Assembly (NCBI RefSeq): GCF_000090795.2
Contig: NW_003546801.1
Span: 1,815 to 57,775, forward strand
Origin: Amphimedon queenslandica
Taxonomy: Eukaryota > Porifera > Demospongiae > Haplosclerida > Niphatidae
Direction of reading: 5' to 3'
Length of the DNA: 55,961 nt
Part shown: one piece after another, positions 42,892 to 55,500 of the stretch
Position numbering within the stretch: position 1 is the stretch's first letter
Layout: each line of letters begins with the position of its first letter
Translations under genes and position numbers: made by a program
Notes under the pieces: model-generated
What the model saw: the letters and a program-made list of their open reading frames with translations, nothing else
Told to the model about the DNA's origin: nothing
Databases searched by the model: none

Positions 42892-44016
42892 TCATACAAT
42901 ATATGCGTACATGTAAGGTATAGTATAACTATGAGTCAAATTGTACTTTACTCTCAGAGTCTCTAGCAAACTGTTGATCAAAAGAAAAGCATCATACCCC
43001 TCTTGAGCACATGTTTTATGAGCTTCTAGTTCTCCTTGTAGCTCCTGTTTTTTTGAAATATCAGATTCACCATCACATGTAGAGCATGTATCTGTCCTTG
43101 GATACCCAAAATATATATTAAACTCACTAACAAATACATTGTGATAAAAGTGCTCAGATACCAGTGGTTTTCTTATTGTTTCCAAAGGCTGATGGGATGT
43201 TTTTTTCTGCAAGTTTGCTTCGTCTAAAGAAAGATATTGTGGGTCATGAATTTGCAAAAAGTGTTTGTACAAACTGAGCTATTGATAAGTCTTGAGGTAA
43301 GTATGTTCATCCATGAATATCTTTACGAGACTAGTGACTGTTTCTATTTGAGAATGTCTTAATATGCTTACGTACAAGTTCATGTACTTCTTCAGGTACT
43401 TTCTGTGGTCTATTTCTATGTTTACCATGTCTATCAAGCTCAATACAAACATCAGTTGCAGATTTCATCTTTTGCTTCAAAACAAGTAACCTCTTCTGCC
43501 CAAATCCAAAAACAAAACAAAAGGCTTTTAAATATACTTTCACATTTAAACTCTTTTCATCAGGAAGATAATATATAAAAGTGTAAGAACTCTCCTCTGC
43601 TGGTGGACAACAAGCCAGATGGAAATGACATTGGATTTGGTTGCCGAGGATGATCAACACTCTTCTTTGTTTCTCGTCTACCAATTAAGGCATGCAGATA
43701 TAGGTTCTGTTCATTGTAGTAAAGGCTTTCAAATTTTTCTCCGAGTCGAATTAAATGATCTGTAGAAAACTGCTTCAAGCATTTCTTATGGCAGCACTCA
43801 GTATCTTGACTTAACTCGATTCTAGGTGATTTCTTCCTTTCGACCTGTTTTTCTAGCATATTTAGACTTCCACTTGTCTCGATTTCTTGTTTGCTTTTGA
43901 CCTTTTCCTATGGTGGTAACTTCCAGTGTGTCCTGAACTTCAGTACTCCCAGTCGTTTCTGTAGCTTCTTCCATAACTTCTTCCACAAAGAGCTCAGCCT
44001 CATTAGCTACCGCCAT
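42892..44016 (-). pseudogene. Probable N-terminal half of the same DUF7869-type family, opposite strand
   Basis: Starts at 44016 (MAVANEAELFVEEVMEEATE), then KWKSKYARKTGRK. After a frame break near 43850, DTECCHKKCLKQFS; after another near 43600, YLPDEKSLNVKVYLKAFCFV and GKHRNRPQKVPEEVHELVRK; after a third near 43300, VFVSEFNIYFGYPRTDTCST with CD. In family members that I recall this order leads directly into the FDLQK...LPTP block, which here lies on the plus strand (41750). The gene ends at 42892, facing the plus-strand gene tail to tail. Paired Cys residues suggest zinc binding. Confidence 0.6.
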
Positions 44017-44162
44017 GTCAATAAACCACACCTGTGAAAAAAGTGGCTGGGAGAGTTGTGTGCGAGGAGCATGGATAAAATTTGTTCTACTGTTGAATCT
44101 AGACAAAAATGGAGCAAGATCTTGTACTACAAGAAAGTCCAATTGTTGTAGAGCACAACTAC

Positions 44163-45116
44163 NNNNNNNNNNNNNNNNNNNNNNNNNNNNNNNNNNNNNN
44201 NNNNNNNNNNNNNNNNNNNNNNNNNNNNNNNNNNNNNNNNNNNNNNNNNNNNNNNNNNNNNNNNNNNNNNNNNNNNNNNNNNNNNNNNNNNNNNNNNNNN
44301 NNNNNNNNNNNNNNNNNNNNNNNNNNNNNNNNNNNNNNNNNNNNNNNNNNNNNNNNNNNNNNNNNNNNNNNNNNNNNNNNNNNNNNNNNNNNNNNNNNNN
44401 NNNNNNNNNNNNNNNNNNNNNNNNNNNNNNNNNNNNNNNNNNNNNNNNNNNNNNNNNNNNNNNNNNNNNNNNNNNNNNNNNNNNNNNNNNNNNNNNNNNN
44501 NNNNNNNNNNNNNNNNNNNNNNNNNNNNNNNNNNNNNNNNNNNNNNNNNNNNNNNNNNNNNNNNNNNNNNNNNNNNNNNNNNNNNNNNNNNNNNNNNNNN
44601 NNNNNNNNNNNNNNNNNNNNNNNNNNNNNNNNNNNNNNNNNNNNNNNNNNNNNNNNNNNNNNNNNNNNNNNNNNNNNNNNNNNNNNNNNNNNNNNNNNNN
44701 NNNNNNNNNNNNNNNNNNNNNNNNNNNNNNNNNNNNNNNNNNNNNNNNNNNNNNNNNNNNNNNNNNNNNNNNNNNNNNNNNNNNNNNNNNNNNNNNNNNN
44801 NNNNNNNNNNNNNNNNNNNNNNNNNNNNNNNNNNNNNNNNNNNNNNNNNNNNNNNNNNNNNNNNNNNNNNNNNNNNNNNNNNNNNNNNNNNNNNNNNNNN
44901 NNNNNNNNNNNNNNNNNNNNNNNNNNNNNNNNNNNNNNNNNNNNNNNNNNNNNNNNNNNNNNNNNNNNNNNNNNNNNNNNNNNNNNNNNNNNNNNNNNNN
45001 NNNNNNNNNNNNNNNNNNNNNNNNNNNNNNNNNNNNNNNNNNNNNNNNNNNNNNNNNNNNNNNNNNNNNNNNNNNNNNNNNNNNNNNNNNNNNNNNNNNN
45101 NNNNNNNNNNNNNNNN
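44163..45116. other. Assembly gap (N)
   Basis: 954 unresolved bases between the two tail-to-tail gene pairs; the 5' end of the next gene probably lies in it. Confidence 1.
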
Positions 45117-47015
<1,899 letters not shown>

Positions 47016-47021
47016 ATTAAT

Positions 47022-47741
47022 TTATAATTTAAAACCAATATAATGTGATGAATGTGTTGGAAAGGTGTGTCTTATTTTGGTTACACTACACGATGGCAAT
47101 ACCACACAAACATCACGCCCTAGCTATTGCCAGCACCATCTGGTTAATTGTCTGTAGGCAATATTCCTCAGCTTGCTATAGTGATTAACAATAAATTTTT
47201 TCACAAAATTTCAAAATCTTACTCATAAATTGGGCCATGGTAATAGTTACCATAGTGTTGACCATAAAAATAAAAAGCTGTCTGGAGAACCCATTGATCT
47301 AGGCAGACACTGGAAAATCCAGGATGAATTGTTATGCATGTAGGTATCGGGGATGGTAATTCATTGATTTTTGTAGATATTTGAGGCATTTCACGACGGC
47401 GCACACATTCTGCTACAGTAGGCATAAACTGGCAGAAGCCACATAGGCACCTGTCACAAAGTAGTGTATTAATAAACTAAGAAGGTATATACATCATCCA
47501 TAGTCTATATGTATACATCATTCTCTGTCAGGCAGTTTACCAATTTGTATTAATGAGGCGATTTTCTGGATCATCATCAGGGTCTTCTTATTCACTACTA
47601 GTACTGGCTTCTGTTTCATACATGTAAGGCTGTATGTTATTTAAATCTACTTCTCCCAGAAAGTCTTCAGAAATCTACTTCTCCCAGGAAGTCTTCAGTT
47701 TCAGAGGCTTCATTAAAAGACTCAGAGTGCTCTGAATTCAT
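47022..47741 (-). pseudogene. P2RX7_C-type zinc domain gene, three exons
   Basis: Exon 1 is 47541-47741 (start MNSEHSESFNEASETEDFLG, later NNIQPYMYETEASTSSE and PENRLINTN), donor g/gtaaac. Exon 2 is 47223-47450: WCLCGFCQFMPTVAECV, RREMPQISTKI, CITIHPGFSSVCLDQWVLQT. Exon 3 is 47022-47175: KLRNIAYRQLTRWCWQ, LGRDVCVVLPSCSVTKIR and the usual ending YIGFK then L-stop. The domain order and Cys pattern are those of the cytosolic ballast domain of the P2X7 receptor (Pfam P2RX7_C), here without any ion channel part. Defects: a 28-bp tandem duplication (47643-47698) that shifts the frame, a stop in exon 1 and one in exon 3. Its stop lies 6 bp from that of the opposite-strand transposase gene. Confidence 0.85.
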
Positions 47742-48157
47742 TTCTGTTCTCCCTTCTACGTCATTGTGTGGCCACGCCCACTACCAGAAGTAATGGCTGA
47801 ATCCTTCAAAGTGCTGAATCTTTAAGGATTTTTTTCTAGGAGAATGTTGCGTATTTTAGCAAAATTATATAAATATATTGGCAAATGATAATAAATTTAT
47901 ATAAAAATTTTGAGATCAATGAATATTTTCATGACACCCTGTAATGCAACAAGTGTATTAGATTATACCTTACATTTAGTGTCTCTTTCCTTGGTAGCAA
48001 CAAATAGCATTTCTCTGAATCACCATTGCAATGTTCAAAGGATGATATGTAAGTAATCAAAAATAGGATATGTTCATGATCAATAATTTGTTTGTTTCAG
48101 GCAGAGATACATTGCGCCTACCGTATTCATTTATTGTATATCTGAGATTTTGCTTAA
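47742..48157. other. Unannotated spacer
   Basis: AT-rich sequence upstream of the P2RX7_C-type gene. A promoter is expected here, but none stands out. Confidence 0.35.
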
Positions 48158-48412
48158 TTACGACGGAGAAGGAGTCTTCTCATCTACTTCAATGCAGCAA
48201 AGAACAATCAAGCCTGATGTTGTATCTTCCATTTTAGAGAACCCGTCCGGTAATAGGGTACTATTTAGTTTGTCTTTCAAATTGTCATAAGTGAGTGGTT
48301 TGCAAGATGTAATGCTATACTTGTCGCATAAGTTTGTGAGCTTCTTTCTACTAGAGAATAACTTCTTTCTGCCTATAGTGTCGACAATTGTTCCGATAAA
48401 GTGAATGAACAA
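48158..48412 (-). CDS. Unrecognised 84-codon fragment, perhaps of a THAP/P-like transposase
   Basis: Contains GRKKLFSSRKKLTNLCDKYS, TYDNLKDKLNSTLLPDGFSK and EDTTSGLIVLCCIEVD. Leu/Lys heptad-like spacing at the start suggests a short coiled coil, and the LPDGF...SGL arrangement reminds me of the segment after the THAP finger in P-element-like transposases. No finger and no catalytic motif are present, so the assignment is weak. Confidence 0.3.
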   Translation of the reverse strand: MFIHFIGTIVDTIGRKKLFSSRKKLTNLCDKYSITSCKPLTYDNLKDKLNSTLLPDGFSKMEDTTSGLIVLCCIEVDEKTPSPS

Positions 48413-49690
48413 TTAAAGTGAGACTAACATAAGTTTTGAAGTACAAATATGTAACATGTTCAAGTGATTACAGCCTAACAAAGAGTGCGGCATCAGAATT
48501 CAAATCGCAGGTTGGTAAGGTCTGCTCTAGCTCGATCAACTAAATACCATGTACAAATATCGTTTTTTTATTTAAAGGAACAAACAATTATTATTGAAAA
48601 TAATATTAATGGAGACATAAAAATATGAGACCTTTTTGGAGGTTTTCACTTCTTTTCCCTTTCACGGCCTTTATTTTTAACACAAGTCCTTTTATCAGTA
48701 TTTTCAATAATTATTAAATTGTCCTACTCCTCTTGAATGTAATAGAATAGCACAGCCTTTGAAAAGTCTGGATGATGAGTCATAATACTGTGTATCATTA
48801 ATTATTTCTAAAATAGAACATTCATATTTATTTATGCAGTGAAATTAAGAGATAATAATAGCTTATTGCCCTCAGCATGTAGATGAAGCTTTATATCCAA
48901 AGTTCAAGAGCTGTAGCATCTACTGTGATGGAGTTAAGGGTACAAAGCAAACAAGTTTCTGGAACAGTTTGTAGCTCCTAGCTTGTCAACATGAAGTTAC
49001 TTTTTATTAAAATCTTGTTACTGTACTCCAGTTTGACACTGTTTATTTGTTTATAAACCTTAGTCAGATTTATTTAGAACTTTTGCATACAAGGTACAAA
49101 ACTTGCATCCTGTGGACAACAACTTCAAACAGGACGATTTGCAGAACAATTAAACACCAATGATTAGTTGCATCGAACAAAAATACACGTCACTGGATAG
49201 AGTAGGTCTGAAAGTTTACAAGTAGTTTATACACACAGCATCATCTAGATTTACCAACTGCAAAGCAACAGACTCTTCCTCCATTTTGCTGACTTTGTGG
49301 ACTCATGTTGCTATGATATGCTCGACTATTTATGTCTATATCAAAGTATTTTTAGCACTTCCACTGTCCATTTACGGAGGTTGCTTTATATTAATGTAAT
49401 TTTTCTTAATGGTGCACAGCCAGAGGAGGTTTGAAAGGGTAAAAAGCTCACTTAATTAGCATCACATGAGACCTTATTAGAAATGGGACAGTTTTTGTAT
49501 CAATAGTTTTTATTCCTCTCACTGGTGTCCATAAGCATTTAAGAAACTTGATTTTACGGTATTGAGGCAAAAGGGAGTGGTAAGTATCAAAGCCGCCATA
49601 TTCTTAACAGTATGCGAAATAGATTAATTATTTTGATGAAATTATTTTCTGTGAATACGTCCTGCCTTGTGCAAGTCTGACTGTTCCCTG
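48413..49690. other. Unannotated spacer
   Basis: No gene or repeat recognised. Confidence 0.35.
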
Positions 49691-49830
49691 TCTGAAATAG
49701 AGACAGTCCGGTATACAGAGGTTTTATTTCTACTGCCTAAATGAAAAATTCAATTCGGACACTTGATACCGTCCATTATAAGATACATGTCCATTAAATG
49801 GACTGTCCGTTAACAGATGTTCCACTGTAG
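49690..49830 (-). mobile_element. Terminal region of a pogo/mariner-like element
   Basis: Read on the minus strand the end is ctacagtggaacatctgtta followed by acggacagtcc and atggacatgtatcttataat. CAGTGGAAC(C)TCTGTTAACGG-type ends are typical of pogo/Tigger-like transposons. An imperfect internal counterpart (gacagtccggtatacagagg, 49703) may be the other end of a very short non-autonomous copy. Confidence 0.6.
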
Positions 49831-50239
49831 AATTAGATGTATATATATATATGTATATTACAAATAATACATTAAAACCAAGGAACTTGCAATGCTACAA
49901 ATGTTTATAATAAAGCAAGCAGATACATTATTTGCTTTCTTGACATTATGAAAAAATGCACACTAATTTTAATGCACTAGCACTGAAGGATAAATTAGAA
50001 TTTATTCTTTAAGAAAGAAATTGTGTGAAATACCCCAATTCTCATTAATACCCCAATTCTCATTAGTTATTTATAAATTTTGCGTGTTGTTTACACAAAG
50101 TTCTTAATAGTAGCAGTTTCTAAACATTGCAGATAATTCAATATACAAAAATTGCATCAGCAAATTAAATAATAAATTACAGCCAATGTTAAAGTATTTA
50201 AAAAGAAATGAAAAGAAAATAACCACCTTGCCAGCACTG

Positions 50240-51010
50240 TCTAGGCAATGTAAAATTTGCACGATGAGAGCAGAATTTTCATTTCACATCCTTGTTCATG
50301 CGGGTATAGTCAGTCATTCTGAATAATCTGTCGTTTGGAATAATCAGTACTTTGGCATACTTCTTTTCTTTGTTTCAATTACTGTTTTGACAAATTCATA
50401 CATTGAATCCTACTCAATCTTTTTTATAATTTTTGGAATAGCTTGTTTGTGTAAATTTTTATAACAATATTATTAAGTAATTATAACCGTGCAATATGCA
50501 TAAAGTCAGCTCTGTTAGCAGTAAGGACAATGTGTATCAATTGTTGTCACCCCTTCAACATGATTAAGTCAAGCTGGTATTGAAGGGGACAAAAAGGGCC
50601 ATTATAGCAGTGTCATTATAAACAGTGTCTCTAGATAAAATCTTTGAGAGTGTCTGAACAATAAAAATTTGTTTCTCTTGAAATTGGCGATAATGATAGT
50701 GTCTAGTTCATTATTCATGAATTATTAATTGGTATGGGCAATATTGCAGTCTCATATATCATTCGTTATAAGCTATGGTGAATATGACACTGTCTCGTTA
50801 ACATTCATCATAAGCAATGGCCATTATGACACTGCTCCTGAAATGACTTATTCTATGCTATGTCCAATATGACAGTCCCAGTAATATATCATTTGAAGCT
50901 ATGGTCAAAAAGACAGCCTCATATCATTCATTTTGAGCTGCGGCCAATACAACACCATCTCATTATTATTTATCTGAAGCTATGGCCATAAATAATATGC
51001 TCTCTCATTA
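50240..51010 (-). mobile_element. Inverted copy of the MITE-like element at 15010-15425
   Basis: 50395-50465 (gacaaattcatacattgaat, cctactcaatct, gcttgtttgtgtaa) is the inverted counterpart of the start at 15010. 50700-51010 holds five or six units around aagctatggccata/aagcaatggccattatgac, the inverted form of the 15262-15420 units, with spacing of about 55-65 bp. This copy is longer than the one at 15010. Confidence 0.75.
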
Positions 51011-51677
51011 ATTATTATTTTTATCATCTTTTTTTGTCGTTACTATAATTATGTATTTTTATTATTAATGTTATCATTATTATTAGTATTTGCTCTTGAT
51101 GTAACTACATAATAAATTCTCAGCACATAATTACATTTCATTTGATACATTAGATGTTACTACCTCAAAATGATTTGATGGATTATAGAGATAGACAGCT
51201 TGTGCATCATTTAATTCCTACACATGCTGGCCAGCCATTGCAAGTGGAAGAGTCTAGCTGTTAGTAATCCAGTCCACAGGTTGACATCGACATTTTTGTC
51301 AATTGCTAATCTCACACCTGCACACATCCATAAAGTTAAAGTTAGACGTCTTCAGTAAATGGGCCAAAGCATGTAATCTCAAAAGCTGAAGCCTAACATC
51401 TGTTTCTAGCCATTCTAGACCACTCCATGTAGGAGATAATTGCGGCTACTGTATCAGGAGCATCTACATTATACTGTGTACTTTCAAGGCAATAAGAAAC
51501 ACATGAGAATTTGCTCTTAAATATTACACCACTATGGAATGAATTTATCTATGCTGCTGTGGATTTCAATTATGACATGAGAAATCAATCTGAAGAAACA
51601 ATTTCTGTCACCTATAACAGGGATACATGTCTGAAGGTTTGGACACCTGAGCTGTGCATCAGGTCCTGTGTCTCATA
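51011..51677. other. Unannotated spacer
   Basis: 51230-51330 on the minus strand includes GVRLAIDKNVDVNLWTG, vaguely ankyrin-like, but no full repeat is visible. The plus-strand 66-codon frame at 51511-51711 has no known features. Confidence 0.3.
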
Positions 51678-51986
51678 CTATTGTGAGCATAAATATGTAA
51701 ACAATTTCTGACACATTTCACTTCGCCAGTCAATTTCAAATGGATTGTATACCCAGTTTGACCAAGTTTTGGCTGGGTCATAACAAATAGTGGTTGATGG
51801 CTGAGGTGCAGATTTAGCTTCATCAACTAAGCAATCTGCACTCTGGCTATTATTGGTATCATCATTGTTATTGCTACTACTATTGTTACAGTAGGTGGGA
51901 CAATCATTATCATTACTCTCCGATGGCCTACTTCTCTTATCATTTAATACGTTGGGTGGTTTAGTGGTTTCTTGAGGCTTATCCAT
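51678..51986 (-). CDS. Asn/Ser-rich open frame, unrecognised
   Basis: A 102-codon frame with MDKPQETTKPPNVLNDKRSR, a low-complexity Asn/Ser/Asp run, then TICYDPAKTWSNWVYNPFEI. It lies directly downstream of the Helitron helicase on the same strand and could be an extra C-terminal piece of that element or a separate captured exon. No family is recognised. Confidence 0.35.
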   Translation of the reverse strand: MDKPQETTKPPNVLNDKRSRPSESNDNDCPTYCNNSSSNNNDDTNNSQSADCLVDEAKSAPQPSTTICYDPAKTWSNWVYNPFEIDWRSEMCQKLFTYLCSQ

Positions 51987-52391
51987 AATTCCAGTAAGCT
52001 TACGCTTCCTATTGCCAGGAATGTCATATCGTGGGAGATCTTACCTGTACTATTGTCTTAAACTGTTTATTTCTTTTATGCTAAAAGAGCAAACGAGTGA
52101 TGACTTGGGAGTGTTATTACTCATGATAGAGCAACATAAGCCATTCCTGCACTAAATACATTGTCAGAAAAATATGCATTATCTAGTGACAGTCCCTGGC
52201 ATTTGTGTATGGTGACTGCAAAAGCAAATATGATTAGAAACTGGCTTCTTTGCACAGACATTTTTGTTACCATAAACTAGCTCTTGAATTATTCAAACTG
52301 ACACGGTCCAGCTATTTTATCAAATTTAACTGTTATGCATGTTCTCAAGTGGCCAAAGAGCTCCACTTACTAATCCCTTTTGAACATTTGC

Positions 52392-52624
52392 GACCATAAT
52401 TGACAAAAGGTACCTTATGGTGGATTTTAAAATTCATCATTATAATGAAAACTATCAACCTGTGGATACTCTGTTGGACAACTGTTATTTCTAGAAGTTA
52501 TATAGTTACTTTTTGCATTATGTGGAGTAATTTTATGATAAATGGAGCTCAGGAAGTTGGATTTTTTTAGCTATAAAGACAAATTTCACTACCCGCCATA
52601 AGGTACCTTTTATCAATTATGGTC
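52392..52624. mobile_element. MITE with 8-bp target duplication (hAT-like), inside the helicase
   Basis: Terminal inverted repeats of about 33 bp: GACCATAATTGACAAAAGG with taccttatggtgg at left, and the reverse complement ccgccataaggtacc ttttatcaattatggtc at right. The flanks ACATTTGC (52384-52391) and ACATTTAC (52625-52632) look like an 8-bp target duplication with one difference, the size made by hAT transposases. Helicase coding sequence continues on both sides (MLRFNVNV and VQKGLVSGAL). Confidence 0.85.
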
Positions 52625-52984
52625 ACATTTACATTAAAACGTAACATCACTGTAGGCCCAGAGCTCATTTTAATTTGGCTTCTAGACCACCAGTATTGTT
52701 CTCATCTTTAGTTGATTCTTTCAGCTCTTGCTTAATTCTTACTTCTAAATCATTGTCATTCTTTCTACTTATTTTGCCAGTATGATCAATTAACTTTGTG
52801 GCTTTCATTTTCATGGTTGGACTTAATTGCTTAGCCAGTATTGTTTCATTTAATGCTACACACATATCTACTTTTGGAAACAGACAAACTGGGGCATTAC
52901 CTGGATTATTATTTCAAATCTTATCTCAGACTCAGAGGGAATCAAAATACTCTTTCAAAATGTGTAGCCAGAGTCTCATTATCT

Positions 52985-53090
52985 TGAAAGCCCTCACTTT
53001 GTTAAGCAAAGTTTATCTAAATTTAAAAAGTTTTGTTAAACAAAGTTTGCTTAATGTTAAGCAAAGTCTCACTTTGCTTAACATTGCTAA
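52985..53090. repeat. Hairpin cluster with perfect 15-bp palindrome
   Basis: aatgttaagcaaagt (53053-53067), ctc, actttgcttaacatt (53071-53085) is a perfect 15-bp stem with a 3-base loop. The motif gttaagcaaagt also occurs at about 52999 and degenerately at 53035. It lies within the helicase coding region and adds no recognisable protein motif, so it is probably an insertion. Confidence 0.8.
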
Positions 53091-54059
53091 AAAGTTTTGG
53101 TTTTTTTGTCTTTCGTTCATTGCCAATTTGTCATAGGTGACAATATCATGCCATATGTTTACTGCACTCATACTACCGAGTCTAGTGTTAATGCTGTTAC
53201 TTTGTGGCACAAACTGGTGGCAATTGAAGGATGTCACTAACAAAAAAGACATTCTTACCACCAAACCATTGGTCTGAGTTAAATAAATCATTTATTCTCA
53301 TGTGTATGTAAGTGAAATTGAGGCTAGAAACTGTGGACACTTCATCAATGATCAGTATGAGGCACACTTTCCTTTTTGTTCTATTGGCAGCTGAAGGAGT
53401 CCATGTGCTGTTACGCCTCCCACATTGTAAGCTCCTAAACCTGTTGAAGCACAAACTGCACATGTCTGTGTAGTCATTGTTGACCTGAGTCTTTTTACTA
53501 GTGCTTGAATTGCCTCAATAAGAAAAGATTTACCGATGCCACCAAAACCACTGATGAACATGTGCAACGGCTTTCCACTTTCTGATTTACTGTAGCAATG
53601 GAATGTTTCTTGGACATTTTGGCATTGTTGACTAATTCATTGTCACTTCTAACCGAAAGGGAAAGGAGAATGATGGCATAATACAAACTGTCTCTGATTT
53701 TTTTATAGACTTCGAAATCAATATAATCAGGAAGGTGCTCTTTCTGTAGTGGTCTATAAATTTGTTCACTTTTTATCTTTGCCATTGTAAATAAGTTTGG
53801 CTGCAAAGTGATAAAGGCAATATTCTTCATTTTTTTGGAATCTGTTTGGAAAGAAGGGAGTGACAAGGCCCTCTTCATAAAAGTCTACCATTAATAAATA
53901 GTTTGATGCTATTTATTCAACTTCACTCAGTTTCTTAAGTTTTGTTTTCTTATATGTGGCATTTCTACATCAATGCATGATACTTCTCTCAATTTTCTAC
54001 AAAGTGGGTTGCTGAGAAATATATCACGTTTTGTATATTTTGCCAATTCTGAACAATAT

Positions 54060-55500
54060 GCAAATTCTGAACAATATACTGTAGATACTTCTGTGATTAA
54101 AGATGTCTTGCAAGAAATTCTACATGTGACCCCTTTCTGCCATTGTCACGTACCCACTCTCATAATTGGCCAGAACTAGAGAACACTCATTGGTAAATGA
54201 TACATCGATATCTTTCATAACAATAGAAGCAGAGGATGGTGATCGTTGACTCATCTTCCACGCTCTGTTTAAGTTGATATATCCTTTTCTTTCTTTCACG
54301 CTTTGTTAGACATTTATCAGTACCATTTCTTCAGAAACTGGGCATGGAAATTCCAACTTGCACTTTGTAACAAACACGTTTCTACTAAACTTTCTCTTTT
54401 ATAGTGTAATTGCTGCACTTGTGTAACTGCTACCTTGTAACACTTTTGTGAAACTGTGGACAGGTATTTAATTGGTATGTTACAAGTTACTTTTTGTCCA
54501 TTTGGTATGTTACAAGTTACTCTTTGTCTATAAATCTGATACCTTTGGCTCAACTCTCGCCCACAACTGGAGCATTGGTTATCCAGAATAAACAGTGATA
54601 GTGACGAGCTCCTCTGGCCTGGCACTTTTTCCTGCAATTAAACTCACTAACCGGGCCAAAATCCTGTCCATTGATTAATACTTTAATAAACAATTCATTA
54701 ATCTTTTAGAGATTCAATACAGATGCGGTATCTTCTGTACAGAGTTTGTAGAATTATATGACAGTGGGACAGTGTCTACTTTGTGCAAGTACTTTTTTAT
54801 GTCTTCAGAGGAGTATTTTGCACAGCCAAAAGTCAGAAAAAAGTGGGAGACCCAAACTCTGCATTTTACTTCACTTCTTTTCAGGTACCAGTATTGGTTT
54901 GAGTGACGAACAGTATCATTATGGTACAGACCCTCTTTCAGTAGCTCTTGATTTGTTTGGACTTGGTCTACGAACTGTGCAGCAGTAATGCAGAGACCTT
55001 TCCCTGTATTGAGCAGTTTAAATATGCCACCCTTTAACTCTTTCATCTGTTTGATTTTCAAGTAATGGAAGAAGAGCAGCACAATCAATATAGGGAGTCT
55101 TTGCTCAAAATTTGAGATTTAATGTACTAGGCTAAATTTATATTCACTGAACTGGGATGATATCCAAACCTCCAAGTTGAAAAAAGAGTCGGAAAGCGCA
55201 TCCCATCTAAGTGCATCTGTCAGTTATCAAGTGGGTCTTCCCTGACATGCGTCATCTTGCATTGCTGAATAACGCTTCCCTTTTTTAAATTCAAATTCAT
55301 ATTTTGAATTATGTAAGACTGGAAGCTTAAGATGTCTTCCTTGATTGCTTCTTCCCTTATAGTACTGGTAGCACTGTTGGCTGTTTTGACGACAATTTTA
55401 GCTACATCGTCTTAACACTCGTTCGTCAAAATTTCTCTAAAGCCAGTTGACATTTCTCATTTTTTATAAGCAGCTTGCACTTTATCCACATCAACTAAAG
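54060..55500 (-). pseudogene. Helitron Rep (HUH nuclease) and N-terminal domain
   Basis: Right to left: HLDGMRFPTLFST, FGYHPSSVNINLA and YIKSQILSKDSLY, then (54714-55088) LKGGIFKLLNTGKGLCITAA, NQYWYLKRSEVKCRVWVSHF and FLTFGCAKYSSEDIKKYL: the Helitron_like_N region. Next, FGPVSEFNCRKKCQARGARH and HYHCLFWITNAPVVG contain the His-hydrophobic-His (HUH) metal site. LHKCSNYTIKEKV, KKGYINLNRAWKM and ANYESGYVTMAERG follow. The catalytic Tyr block expected after LANYESGYVT is not clearly kept. Stops and frameshifts occur throughout. It would nick and join DNA in rolling-circle transposition; the helicase half follows to the left. Confidence 0.9.

Larger units (their letters stand above)
52060..53900 (-). 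pseudogene. Helitron PIF1-type helicase domain
   Basis: Right to left: KSEQIYRPLQKEHLPDYIDF, then HMFISGFGGIGKSFLIEAI (Walker A, GGIGKS), TAHGLLQLPI, CLILIIDEVSTVSSLNFTYI (Walker B), VFFVSDILQLPPV, CVALNETILAKQL, MSSGPTVMLRFN, VQKGLVSGAL, FAVTIHKCQGLSLDNAYFSD and AGMAYVALS. These are the ordered motifs of PIF1/RecD-like SF1 helicases that form the C-terminal half of Helitron Rep-Hel proteins, which unwind DNA during rolling-circle transposition. Several frameshifts, a MITE (52392-52624) and a hairpin insertion near 53000-53090 interrupt it. Confidence 0.9.

Noticed and set aside
47022..47741. A P2X7 receptor gene
   Set aside because: Only the cytosolic zinc-cysteine domain is present; there are no transmembrane segments or extracellular P2X loop, and exon 1 begins with an acidic leader.
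51230..51330. Ankyrin repeat on the minus strand
   Set aside because: One short stretch (IDKNVDVNLWTG) resembles part of a repeat, but no second repeat or full consensus is found.
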